Assembly: GCA_947623455.1 (NCBI GenBank)
Contig: OX392527.1
Span: 50,202,401-50,266,400, forward strand
Direction: 5' to 3'
Origin: Mimachlamys varia
Taxonomy: Eukaryota; Mollusca; Bivalvia; Pectinida; Pectinidae
DNA: 64,000 bases
The position numbers were made by a program, and so were the translations under genes. This document shows, piece after piece, positions 33,061 through 46,600 of this stretch. Positions within the stretch are counted from its first letter, which is position 1. Each line of letters starts with the position of its first letter. The notes under the pieces were generated by a model. That model made no database searches. It worked only from the letters and a program-made list of their open reading frames with translations, and had not been told where the DNA came from.

Positions 33061-33460
33061 AGTTGTACATAGATACAAGTTCTCCTTACCAGGGAGTTGT
33101 ATTGCAGTACAAATTCTCCTTTCCAAGGAGTTGTACCGTAGTACAAGTTCTCCTTAACATGGAGTTGTACTGCAGTTCAAGTTCTCCTTGCCATGGATTT
33201 GTACTGTATGTAGTACAAATTCTCCTTAACATGGAGTTGTTCTGCAGTACAAGTTATCCTTACCTTGGAGTTGTATTGTAGTACAATTTCTCCTTACCAT
33301 GGAGTTGTATTGCAGTACAAGTTCTCCTTACCAAGGAGTTGCACTGTTGTACAAATTCTCCTTACCATGGAGTTGCACTAATACTGTACAAGTTCTTTTT
33401 ACCAAGGAGTTGTACTGTACATGTTGTACAAGTTCTCCTTACCATGGAGTTGTACTAGCA
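33060..33460 (+). repeat. Palindromic 34-bp minisatellite, about 11 copies
   Basis: Unit GGAGTTGTACTGCAGTACAA then GTTCTCCTTACCAT, mostly 34 bp with some longer units. The consensus core TTGTACTGCAGTACAA is a perfect palindrome framed by GGAG and CTCC, so each unit can form a cruciform; individual copies carry one or two mismatches. Confidence 0.85.
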
Positions 33461-34380
33461 AATCCAAAACAACTGGTCTTTTACATCTATGATTGACTGT
33501 TATATAGAGATAATTTGTTAAAATCCAAATGAAACACCATTGGAGGTACATATTTTTTTTTTTGAAATTTTTTGTTTATAAAAAAAAGATATGGTTAATT
33601 GAGGTTTGTTTCCAAAATAACATTAATTACGTTTGAAAGACTTAAACAATAACAGCACCAATAACTATATGTCATATTTTTATAGTTCAATGATATTGGC
33701 TATTAACAGGATTTCCTATTAAGTGTGAGAGGTCATGGGAAAAAATTGAAAATAGGGTCCTGTACACAGTACAAAAAATACATTTGATGAATCTAATAAC
33801 TTGTCTTGTACAGAGTAGGAGCATTAATTAGTAGAAAAATTATGTCAGTTAAGATAACTGGGTAAAATATACTTTGGGAATAGATAAAAAAATAAAATTG
33901 AGTTTGTTGACATATGGCTTAACGTCATGACATAGTGTTTACAAAATATGCGTGGTAAACCAACTGATCCGATTCCATTGTACCCACAACAATATGTCTA
34001 CCGATTTAATTTAGTCATCTTCTCATTTTGGTTGACAGAAACTAAATGAAATACAGACTCGGAATGTGACATTTAATAACTATAAAAGTGCTTGTCTTTA
34101 GAAATCTCTAATTTGTTAACTATTTAATTAATACTAAACTAGCACTTGTGTAATCACAGTTGTATCACAATAACACTTGTTATCATATATAACCAGTAAT
34201 AAGCCCACCCCATTTCGGAATTCACAGACAAAGGTCAGATGATTATAATTCCATCGTTCCTGTTTTAAGAAAACAGAAATCATGATCCAAAGACAAAATT
34301 CCAATTTGTTTAAAGCTTGTTTTAAATTCTGTTTATTCAATATCTTATCAGTAGGGTTGAGTTTTTCTGTTTATGCAACA

Positions 34381-34469
34381 GTTTAACTTTTCCCCCTGAA
34401 GACACATTAAACTCTTCCAATTCAAAGGTTAGAACAGTTCATTATGAAACATTAGGGGTGAATAAGTTA
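34381..34469. repeat. Dispersed ~90-bp palindromic element, further copy
   Basis: GTTTAACTTTTCCCCCTGAA with GACACATT and ending ATTAGGGGTGAATAAGTTA, antisense to the copy at 1991. Other intact copies lie at 35713-35805 and 41376-41466. Confidence 0.6.
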
Positions 34470-35189
34470 GTTTTCCTTGTTAGGAACCAGGCTAAAATAC
34501 AATACCCACACCTTCAAGTGTGACAATTTGTCCTTGTTAAGACCCCTAGCTCATAAAATTTTTCCTTATATTGGTCAAAATGCTAACATGACCCCCCAAC
34601 TGATGGATCAAGACAAAAATACTTTTTACAGTGAAAGGAACGAAATCCATTACTTGTTCTACCGTCATCAGCTGAGTAGAGCCCCCGGGCCTATCATCGG
34701 TAATATATGATAAACTGAGTTTTAAACTAACACTAACTATCCGTACCGTTTCTACTCTTGTTACAGTACTATTAACAATCACACACACATATACGTATGA
34801 GATTCTTTGTTGTATCAACTTTCATCGACAAGTTAAAACATCTTACAAATAGTTTCTTCTCCAGCGCCTTCAAAACCTATAATAAAATTTATCACATATT
34901 TACCTATACAAAGATGATTCAGCTTATCATGTAGTGTTTCTGTTACAGGAATGATATTATTTAAATTGATTTTGGGCCCTGTTGGTCTGAAATACTTGTA
35001 GAATCTACACAACTGTAGTTCACCTGTCAGTCCAGGTAAGAATTTACAATCTATTCTTCTACATTAAACCTGTATTTCAAAGGTAAATATATCAGGTTAC
35101 CTGTGCTTCTCAGGTGGGAAAGTGGGTAACATATACAATTACATGTAGGTAGTTCAGTACTGGTACTTTCATCTTCTGTATCTTATTGC

Positions 35190-35440
35190 AGTACATCATT
35201 TGCTTGTATTTTCCAGGTAAATATTTACAAACTGCTTCCATATACCTGTATTTTGCAGGTAAGTAAAATTCTACAATAACATACCTGTCTGTATTTTGCA
35301 GGTAAGTAAAATCTACAACAACATTTACCTGTCTGTATTTTCCAGGTAAGTAAAATCTACAACAACATATACCTGTCTGTATTTTCCAGGTAAGTAAAAT
35401 CTGCTATGATTCTCCTGTTTGTATTTCCAAGGTATGTTCA
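35190..35440 (+). repeat. 42-44-bp tandem repeat of back-to-back splice-like sites (TTTTCCAG|GTAAGT)
   Basis: Six units end TGTATTTT(C/G)CAG and restart GTAAGTAAAATCTACAACAA; the AG|GT points are at 35216, 35258, 35301, 35345, 35389 and 35431. Looser AG|GTAAGA-type sites occur from 35035. No + strand gene is recognised here. Confidence 0.85.
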
Positions 35441-35805
35441 CAAAAAAAAGTGAATGGCCTGCTGTGCAGAACAAATTGTATTTACTTGTTTCAAGTTATT
35501 TGTAATGAAAATATTTTTTTCAAGGAATGTTAAAAACAGAATGATGTTAGTCATAAATGAAAGACAAAAAAAAAATAAAATGCTTTGAAATATCTAGAAA
35601 CATGATACAATGTACAAATAAATGGCTGAAAAGTCACAAAATTATATTTCTTATAGTGTTCACGAGACCATGGTATTTGTATCAGGTTCTGCATGGGTAA
35701 AACCGTCTAATGTTAACTTGTTCACCCCTGAAATTTCATAATAAACTATTCCAGCCTTTGATTAGGAAGTGTTCAAATGTATCTTTAAGGGGTGTATGAG
35801 TTAAC

Positions 35806-35940
35806 TACAAAACAAAAACATTTTGTATCCCAACTTAAAAATAAGTCACTAAGTTAAAAATATTTTCTATCCAAACTTAAAATTAGTCACTAAGTTAAAA
35901 ACATTTTCTATCCAAACTTAAAATTGTACACTAATTTAGA
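35806..35940 (+). repeat. 41-bp tandem repeat, about 3 copies
   Basis: Unit AAGTTAAAAACATTTTCTAT then CCAAACTTAAAATTAGTCACT repeats about three times. It has no coding content. Confidence 0.7.
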
Positions 35941-37009
35941 TATTAGAAGTTCAACAGAGATGCAATAAAGAAGCATGCAGTGGCATTTTGTCACAAATCC
36001 ATGGCCGTATAGAAAAACAATGGTGTCCATGTAATTTCTGTTCATAATTCACCAACAGACACTTTGTAAAACATTGTTTTGGTACGTATACCCATGTACT
36101 AGCAGATATCTACAAAACAGTCTAATGATAACAGGCTATGAACATAAATGTTATAAAGATCACTACTTGTCAGCTCTCCTTCTTTTGGAGATTCTGACCC
36201 AGAAATTGAGCATTCTAACCAGCGAATTTGGTAAAAAAAAAAATATGTTCTGAAATCTGATGATTTCAGCTGAATCAAACGAAGGATCTGAGTGTATACA
36301 AACCATTGATTTCAAGTTTATTTGTATGCTGAAGTAACACAGACCTTGTCTGAATGATTAAGTCCATTACATAACACTCAGCTACGATTAGAAATACAAG
36401 AATATAAAAGAAAACTTATTACTTTTTAAAAATATTAAAAAAGAGAAGAAAGTGTTAAAAGTCTAATTCCGACCTAACATTTCTATAAAAAGGAACATTG
36501 CACTTACATGGAGGATAAAATAAAAAAGATCTTTATGACTAGATAAACATGAACAGTTATGTGTAGATACTTATCATTGTGTGTTTAAAATATACATACT
36601 TATATATATATAGCATCAATATCATACAGTAATTCTCCCTGGCACAAAAATCAACATATCAAAATCATATATAAAAAACCATTACAGCTCAAAATATCCT
36701 CAGCCTAACGAAATAACCATTGCAATAAACTTAACAAATATAAAAAACCTATCAAAAGTCATGATGAGGATAACAATCCTAAAATGCTGTGATAATCGTT
36801 ATCGATATCCTGTGATGGGAGGTGGAACACAGAATGATAATCTCCGGAAACGAGACAGTTGAGTTTTTGTGTCTGCTGTCTCCATGACAACAACTATTAC
36901 AGTTGGAGATTCCAACTCCTTCTGCACAGGGGACTGTAGCTGTCCATGTTGATAACTATATATTGTAGATGCACATGGGCCTATAACTAAATATACAGTT
37001 TATATGCAC

Positions 37010-37445
37010 AGGCGCTTGTGGTTTATTATATAGTAAAGATACAGCCTGTAGCTTGCTATATTGTAAGGATACACAGGGCCCTATAGCTAAAAATACAGCA
37101 AAGAACTTACTATACAGACTATACAGTATGAATTCACAGGGGCCTGTAGCTTACTGAACAGTAAGGATGCACAGGGGCCTGTAGCTAACTCAACAGTTTA
37201 GATGCACAGGGGCCTGTAGCTTACTGTACAGTAAGGATGCTCAGGGGCCTGTAGCTAACTATACAGTTTAAATGCACAGGGGCCTGTAGCTTACTGTACA
37301 GTAAGGATGCTCAGGGGCCTGTAGCTTACTATATAATAAAATGCACAGGGGCTTGTAGCTAACTATAGAGAAGCCTGTATCTTGATATAAAGTAGGGAGA
37401 CAATTACATGTATAATAATAAGTCATATTGCACAGGGGCCAGTGC
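37010..37445 (+). repeat. 35-bp tandem repeat, about 10 degenerate copies
   Basis: Unit GATGCACAGGGGCCTGTAGC then TTACTGTACAGTAAG, period about 35. It contains the short palindrome TTACTGTACAGTAA. The sequence from 36000 to 37000 and from 37450 to 38690 is AT-rich with no recognised feature apart from a ~90-bp element at 38319-38397. Confidence 0.8.
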
Positions 37446-38693
37446 CGCAACATAAACAACTATTTACAATATCCTGGTCTATAGCAGCACAGGGATAAAA
37501 GGCATTAATATTCTGATAAGAGTTTGATAGCCAGTACTAATCTGAACTACCGGTGGCATCATCTATTTGTTCTATCATTCTTATATCTTCTAATAATGTT
37601 AATATGGATGGTACATTTACTTCACTGCTAAACAGAATACCTCAGCAACGGATTTTCTTATCACCCAGGAAATATCTAGGATACCTTATTTGCTGATCGG
37701 AAATCTGAGATTGGCAATACTATACAAGAGAGAAAAAGTACACACATGGAATATGTTTAAGAAAGTGAAGAAACTTTCAAAGAAAAGTTAATTTTCTTCC
37801 ACCATTTCTAGAAAATTAACCTTGGTATCTATAAACCGTAAAAACCTGTGTAATTTGCACACCAATGCAGTTTGTGGAGATAATTTTTGGGGTTAAAAAA
37901 AAGGCTGGAAAAATGTTTCTTCCAAGGGATATTGGGGGAAAAAATACGAGTTATCTCCCTTTACATTATTCAATCTGCATGAAAACCACCTTTTGAAGAT
38001 ATTCTTAGTCTGTGATATAACAATATGAACATTTTACAAAATAAACTTTTTGGAACAATGATGTATTGGATGAATATTATGTAGAAAATAGAAAATCTTA
38101 AAAAAAAAGAACTTGCACCTCAAAAAGGATGTTTTGATGTTAAAACAATTTTGTCAGTGTTTTGTAGGGAATGTTTACAAGATTGATACAGATACTGTAG
38201 TCCCTGACACTTATTTGGTTTCTCAATTTTTTGGGGAAAATTTAAACAAAATAAGGAGCCCAATTTCACAAAACTTTCCTCATTTTACTCCACCCTAATA
38301 CTTAGTAAACTTATTGAGCTCTGAAGTTTTCATACTGACCTATTCCAACCTTTGAATTGGAAAAGTTTCAAACATGCGTTTAGGGTGTATGTGCTAAGGT
38401 CCAAGAAATTTATAATCAATCGCTTAGGTAAAAATACAGTTAGGAAAAAAAGTCTTATATATTATGACTAGTAAAAGAATGCACACAATAACATTATGAC
38501 TTCTGTTTGTATGTATACTTACACAGAAAAATATTTTCACATGAATTCAATTCCAATTTTTTTTTTTATTTGAATTTTTAGAAAAATATGCAGCAACTAC
38601 AGAACATTCATGTAAGAACAATGAAAAACAGTTGGATAGTTTATTAAAAATCTCGATAATCAGGAAACCAAATAAGTGGGATGACCCTAGACG

Positions 38694-39025
38694 CATCTCG
38701 ATATCCAGGAGTTACGATCATCTTTGCTCTCTACAACCCTGGAATATGTCATGACAAAACTGAAGGTTCTTTTTGCACCACATTGTTGATGAGGCAAGAA
38801 GACTGGTTTGACCCTTTGATGCACATCAAAAGAATCTCGTGGTCACATAACGGTAAAAATTGACAGGCTTTCGAGTCGGTTGCTGCTCCTTTGTAATCTT
38901 CAAAATAACGGCATCAGCCTAGTAATTGGTCAGGTTTCTTACCTGAGCATGCCTTCAGTTTTGCCATGACATATTGCAGGGTTGTAGAGAGTGTAGGTGA
39001 TCGTAACCACTGGATATCGAGGATG
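38694..39025. mobile_element. Foldback element (CATC...GATG family), complete copy with 9-bp TSD
   Basis: CATCTCGATATCCAGGAGTT at left is inverted at right (ACCACTGGATATCGAGGATG); CTGGAATATGTCATGACAAA pairs with TTTGCCATGACATATTGCAG. CCCTAGACG is repeated exactly at 38685-38693 and 39026-39034. 332 bp, no ORF. Confidence 0.9.
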
Positions 39026-40183
39026 CCCTAGACGGAAACTGAACCACAGAAAGTGTGTGGTTAGGAACGGTAGACTTGGCACAGTTTTTATGATAAAATC
39101 TTATTGGAAATGCTGTCCGTATAATAAAGTTAATACTGCTTCGTTCATAATGGAAAAAAGTGATTTACAAATTTATAACGAATTTAGATATGTAAATATA
39201 TTTGATATCATATATTTGTACTAAAAGTTAAAAACAATTTGATTTTGTAGCGTTGGATAAAGTTTTCAGAATAAAAAAAAACACAATTTCTGAAAGTATC
39301 ATTTCCTTGAAGAATCTTTGTACAAGAAACCCTCCAATGATAAAAACAAAACAGAAGAAATAATAAAAAATATCATCCAGACATGTTTTTAGCTATAAAT
39401 CTACAAAATCACCTACGGTAATAAATTCCATCACTTACTATCAGTAGGAAGTGCAAACAACTTTTTTTAGTACAAAGTTTTAAACAAGAAAAGAAGAGAA
39501 GCCAAATTGGATTGCCAGGGTTATGCATGTTAATTAAAATGTTTTTGAAATACACATCTATCGATAAAAAGAGTATACTAACAGTGTCGACTATAAGTGT
39601 GATCTGATTGGTTAATTTGTGTCACATGATCCCAACTCAAGTTTATCAGGTAGAGATCTGAGAACAATACATTGATCTCAATCGCTGAATTATAACAAGG
39701 AAAGAAGTAACGCAGTGTGTTTAAAAACTGTTCACTTTCACAAATATTAGATAAGAAATGTTGATTCAATGATCAACTGGAACACTTTCATTTTATAAAC
39801 GAACTTTACCAAAAACCAGGGGAGATTATTCTAGACATTGTTTACAATTATCTAAACACGATATTTTTTTTCACAATCTAACCCTATACAGGCATTCTGA
39901 CAGTGAAAATGCTTATTTCAAGTCTTCAATGAGATAAGGTTACAATTCTTCAAAATATTAAAACATATTTTTTGAAAATGTATGCATTTGAAAAAAATTC
40001 TTATATTTTAACAAAAATATCTTCAAGGACTGTTGTTATTGGTATCTTATAGTATGACAATACAGTATTACAGAACTATACTGGTGCTCTGTTTAATGGC
40101 ATATAGGACAAACTTCATGTCCCAGGATTATTTCTATTTAAAAAATCTGTTTTTTTTTAAATGGGAGAAACTGTCAGAGAAAC

Positions 40184-40635
40184 TTTATTGGTCAAAAACC
40201 ACCAGCCAACAACCAACCAATGGACCATGTACATTGCGTAATCTCACTTGGAGACAAGTTAATTATAAAAGAGCTTAATACAAATTCTTCGTCACAAAAT
40301 ATTACATTTTTGATATAATCGTGCAAGATAACCATTGCTAAGCCATCTTTGAAGTGTACCAGTTAATTAATGAACTTGTTTCTACAAGTCCATTGTATTT
40401 AACATAGCAGACATATATATATATATATATTTACTTAACAAGAAGTAATTAACATGGCGGTGGGCAATCAAAAATCAACAAGTGCAAGAAATTTCATTTC
40501 TCAATGATAATAATAAGAATGTGTTTAAAGGGAACAAACGGTTTTAAAAATCGTGTAAACATGAAAGATTCAAACTAAGTCATAGAACGTGGAAAAATAC
40601 AATTGACACGCATTAACGATGTATATTTAAACCGT
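40184..40635 (-). terminator. Putative 3' UTR of the RGS gene, AATAAA at 40184-40189
   Basis: TTTATT on the + strand at 40184-40189 reads AATAAA on the transcript strand, about 450 nt after the RGS stop codon. It is a reasonable signal, but several AT-rich alternatives exist further downstream. Confidence 0.3.
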
Positions 40636-43600
40636 CTACTTCTCCACCAGAGGGGCAATGCTGTTCGTCTTGAATGGCACACTCTCGGACTTGCGCTTGT
40701 CCGCACTCACGGTAAGAGGGTAGGGCCTCGGTACCTCCAAGTTGCTACGTCGTTTGTTTGCGATTGCGCTGCCACGCCCAGGATCATCGGAACGACGTCT
40801 TACGTTAGGGGAAATAGCGCTGAAACATACATCATAAATTGTTATTATTTTCACCCAAGAGTGTAAAGCTATATCAACTTTTTTTCCAAATATCTGTAAT
40901 AATATATGACATGTTTAATGCTCAGTTATCGGGGAAAGCTTCCATTAGATATCAAAATCTTTAAAATTCACAGATCAGGTTTTTTAAAATCTGTATCTAC
41001 CGGTTACCTATAAAAAGCTCTTAACATCTTTCAAAATCTTGTTTTAATTCTATATTAATCTCTTAAAGAAATAAAGTAAAACTCCACTTACTCGAACTCT
41101 TGGAGACCTGATCAATAGTTAGAGGAAAACATGGTATTCGAGTCATCCGAAGTTGGTTGAATATGTACAAACATGGTCGTGATCAAACAAACCGTTCGAC
41201 GAATGAGGGTTATTCAAGTTAACCAGGTTTGAGTTAGTGGGGTTTTACTGTAATTGATCATAAACAAGCTAATTTGCTTCCTTAAAAGGATACTAAATTT
41301 ATCTGATTTGACTGGACATATCTCAGCAAACTGGATTTGAATGTATAAAGTAAAGATACAGATGGATACGTTATATGAATTCGTTCATCCCTGAAGACAC
41401 ATTTGAAATCTTCCAAATCGAAGGCTGGAATAGCCCATTATGATATTTCAGGGTGAATGAGTTAAAACTGATGGCTACCAGATTCTAGTATCTTCAACAC
41501 AACTGGATCGCTAGATTACAAACAGCAGTCTAATATGTAAATTTGTTATATATGATACTTTGTACATAATTATGATACACTACTGATTATTATATACATG
41601 TAACTAAAGGAAAAGTCTAAAGCATTGAAATATTTTATCCATTAGGGTCTAATTGCTCCCAACAAATTAACTACCACATGTATAAATGATATAACATTTG
41701 TCATAATATTTGATAAGCTAGACTCCAGGGGTATTGCGAGATGCAGCAAGATTCTGAAAATGTCTCCAGAGAAGCGACTATAACCCTGGCTGTGAACACC
41801 ACTGAATAAGCCAAGATGAGAGCAACTAGTGATTTGGAAAATGTCTCCAGAGAAGCGACTAAAACCCTGGTTGTGAACACCACTAAAGAAGCCAAGATGA
41901 GAGCAACTAGTGATTTGGAAAATGTCTCCAGAGAAGCGACTAAAACCCTGGTTGTGAACACCACTAAAGAAGCCAAGATGATACTCAGCCTCAGCTGCTA
42001 GATTGTGTTATGAGAGAAGCTGTACCCCACACACTTATATTAAAACTTTGATGAGATTTTAAATTTCTCTATAATTTAAAGCTAAAATTAAATGAATATG
42101 CGGTATAGGACAACCTTATACAGCATATTTTAAATGATCGAGAACTGTATTTATTACTGAAAATCATTCACCTTTTGTTTTTTACTTTGAATCTTTGAGA
42201 TTTCATACCTAATTAAGTTATATGGAATTTGAAAATGGCAGTGCAGTTTTACAATAGACAATCGGTCCAAATTGAACTCAACGCAAATCAACTTTCCATA
42301 ACAGTAAAGGTGTTATGTTTCCATGTATGCTATAGTCATGAAAACAATAAGTGGTGCTTAATAAAATATTTACTTTATACAGATTTCCAGACCATAAAGT
42401 TTCTATAATTATATATACAGCTGTAATCAGTTAAATATTTGGTTTATAAATGATTCCTGATCATGCAGGTTAAATCTACAAAGAGTTATACAAAAAGACC
42501 TGGTTCAAGATCTGGTTTACACACCAGTCAAGGATTATAAAGAAAATAGGTTTGGGACCATCACCTCATCAGCCCTCCAGAGGGTCAGCCTCTCCATTTG
42601 TACAATTCTGAATCATCTCTTCCTGAGAGTACTCCAAACCAAATATGGTTAATACCCATCTATTAGTTCCAGAGAAGAAGTCAATCAATATGGCTACTTT
42701 ACCAGCTTTTTGTTCAACACCTTGTGAAGGGCAGACATACCCTCCATTTGTATATGTGATCTTTCAACTAAATACGGTCGTTAGCTTTCTCTTGGTTCCA
42801 GAGAAGTTTCTTCAAGCAATTACCGAACTTAGGGGAACTAATTCCAATCAGAAAAAAATGTTGTCTGAAGAAATTGTGGATGGTTAAAGGGGTAAATGGT
42901 GGTATACCAATAACAGGTAAATTATGAACAGGTAGACAGTAAATAGATACATTGTTTACAGGTACATACAAATATTTTATAGATCATTTACAGGTAACTT
43001 ATCTGAGAAGAGAATAAATGTATATTGTAAATAATCTTATAATATGTAAATGGATACATAATTATAAAATATGACATATACTTCATCTCCAATCAAAACT
43101 CTTCAAATACTAATTAACTTTCTTAATATGTGTTTTTTTTTTTGTTATTTTTTGTTTTTAAATATTCTGACAATAAAATAATTTGTATCTCCTTAAGTAG
43201 TATGCTAGATATCCGTAAATTCTGTCCATGCTCAAGCATGGCTTACGTGCTTATGTGCCAATGTTTTGATCCAAGTTATAATGAAAAAAAAAAAATTGCC
43301 GCTGATTTGGAAAAACTTTGAAGAAACTTTATGTTGAAAAACGTTTTCAATGTTAATATTGACTTTTTGATAATCTGGCGTGATTAAACAAGATTGTAAT
43401 TTGAGCAAAAAATCTGTGTTTGAGCACAAGAGTGTCTTCATGATCACTGATCACGGGCCCTGAAGAGTTTTGACAGACGAGATATTTGTGCCGTATTAAG
43501 GAACCAGGTGTTCCTGTTAACGAGCCAGGTGTTCATTGATATCACCTGGTTTACTGACTTGGAATCCATCCTCCACATATCGAGGCTAGACGAACGTGGA

Positions 43601-46600
43601 AACGGTTTTCTGAAGAGGTGTAATATGGTACAATTAATTCCTACTTAATTGAACAGTGCACTACAGAGTCTACCCATGTATTGGTGAGGTTTTCAACCTT
43701 AAAAATGGTACATGTACCAGTAAATAACTAGAACTGTTGTCCGGGGGCCAACTCATACCCCCTTGAAATTATTTGTACAACAAATGAGAAGCACATCTTC
43801 ATACTATATTGTCTATTCCCACAAGTTTTTAAAGATCTGTTGAAAACTGAGGGAATGTATGGCCGGACAAAATTGTGTCTACAGACGGATGGACAACCTG
43901 ATTTCCAGTATACCCCCGTAACTTTGTTGCTGGGGGTATAAAAAGCATGTAAGCTTATTTACTGGAGTCTACATAGGTTTCAACCTCTGAAACCTCTAAT
44001 GAGGGAGATCTCCCTCTTTCCATATTTTCAATGAGGGAGAAAGTACGGGAAATGTGACTGAAGCTGCATTAATGCTCAATTTATCGTTCCCTTATTATGT
44101 ATCAAAATACCTTCACGAAGTATTCATTTGATCCAGATACACCTATTATGGTCATTACACATATCCTGCAGTACAGTAACTAGGATCTCATTTGATCACA
44201 AGATGTAGATTTTGAAATATTGTGGGTTTGGACTTAAATTAGGTAGATGTCGAGGGAGATTGGTAAATTTTGGTCAAAAAGAGGGAGTCTCCCTCCTAAT
44301 GAGGGAGGGTTGACAGGTATGAGTCTACCAAAGTACTGGTGAGGTTTATGACATCTCATTAACAGCTGAAGTCATTTAAGGATGGCCTCCCGCTGTATTC
44401 CATGCAAATATGTGAACAGTGCTTGTGTATTTGGGAGACTGCAATATATTTGTGTAAGCCTCTTTCGGATAGTCCGGATTTTTTGTCATTATAAAGTGCT
44501 ATAACACTAAGTATACTGCTGAAGGCTGTACCAGAACACAAAAACCCCCAGTCCCAGTATACTGAGACGGGAATACAAAATAAAATTTATAGCACCCAGT
44601 TACACAAGGTAAGTCAACATAACAGCATAATATTCAGTATTAAAGGCGAGTTAGAGACATAGTGACTTATAAACAAAGTAGAAGTGACATTAATTAATGA
44701 TGTTGAAAAGTTAAATAACAATTACAACAACAACAACAACAGGTCAAAATTAAATTTTCTCAATGTTGTAAGCACAGCTTGACATTAATAACATGCAGTT
44801 TAGTACCAGGTAAGCTTTAGTGATTGTCAATGAAGATTGCTACTAGAGGCAACCTAACTTTTGGTAGAAGCATCAAACAGCTAGCCTGTGTGATGTTGTA
44901 GATACAGTACTGTAACAGTGACAACAGCTAGCCTGTGTGATGTCATAGATACAGTACTGTAACAGTGACAACAGCTAGTCTGTGTGATGTTGTAGATACA
45001 ATACTGTAACCGTGACAACAGCTAGCCTGTGTGATGTCAACAACTAGCCTGTGTGATGTCAACAGATAGTCTGTGTGATGTTGTAGATACAATACTGTAA
45101 CGGTGACAACAGCTAGCCAGTGTGATGTTGTAGATACAATACTGTAACAGTGACAACAGCTAGCCTGTGTGATGTCGTAGATACAATACTGTAACAGTGA
45201 CAACAGCTAGCCTGTGTGATGTCATTGATACAATACTGTAACGGTGACAACAGCTAGTCTGTGTGATGTTGTAGATACAATACTGTAACGGTGACAACAG
45301 CTAGCCTGTGTGATGTCGTAGATACAATACTGTAACGGTGACAACAGCTAGCCAGTGTGATGTTGTAGATACAATACTGTAACAGTGACAACAGCTAGCC
45401 AGTGTGATGTCGTAGATACAACACTGTAACGGTGACAACAGCTAGCCTGTGTGATGTCGTAGATACAATACTGTAACGGTGACAACAGCTAGTCTGTGTG
45501 ATGTTGTAGATACAGTACTGTAACAGTGTGATGTCGTAGATACAATACTGTCACAGTGACAAGAGCTAGCCTGTGTGATGTCGTAGATACAATACTGTAA
45601 CAGTGTGATGTTGTAGATACAATACTGTCACAGTGACGACAGCTAGCCTGTGTGATGTCGTAGATACAATACTGTAACAGTGACAAGAGCTAGCCTGTGT
45701 GATGTTGTAGATACAATACTGTAACGGTGACAACAGCTAGCCTGTGTGATGTCGTAGATACAATACTGTAACAGTGACAACAGCTAGCCTGTGTGATGTC
45801 GTAGATACAATACTATAACCGTGACGACAGCTAGCCTGTGTGATGTCGTAGATACAGTACTGTAACAGTGACAACAGCTAGCCCATGTGATGTTGTAGAT
45901 ACAATACTGTAACAGTGACAACAGCTAGTCTGTGTGATGTTGTAGATACAGTACTGTTACAGTGACAACAGCTAGCCTGTGTGATGTTGTAGATACAATA
46001 CTGTAACAGTGACAACAGCTAGCCAGTGTGATGTTGTAGATACAATACTGTAACAGTGACAACAGCTAGCCAGTGTGATGTTGTAGATACAATACTGTAA
46101 CGGTGACAACAGCTAGCCTGTGTGATGTTGTAGATACAATACTGTAACGGTGACAACAGCTAGCCTGTGTGATGTTGTAGATACAATACTGTAACAGTGA
46201 CAACAGCTAGCCTGTGTGATGTTGTAGATACAATACTGTAACAGTGACAACAGCTAGCCAGTGTGATGTTGTAGATACAATACTGTAACGGTGACAACAG
46301 CTAGCCTGTGTGATGTTGTAGATACAATACTGTAACAGTGACAACAGCTAGCCAGTGTGATGTTGTCGATACAATGCTGTAATAGTGACAACAGCTAGCC
46401 TGTGTGATGTTGTAGATACAATACTGTAACAGTGACAACAGCTAGTCTGTGTGATGTTGTAGATACAGTACTGTTACAGTGACAACAGCTAGCCTGTGTG
46501 ATGTTCTAGATACAATACTGTAACAGTGACAACAGCTAGCCTGTGTGATGTTGTCGATACAATGCTGTAATAGTGACAACAGCTAGCCTGTGTGATGTTG

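Noticed and set aside
35190..35440. Recursive splice sites of the RGS gene
   Set aside because: The AG|GTAAGT motifs are on the + strand while RGS is on the minus strand, and the array lies beyond its stop codon. Kept only as an unexplained array.
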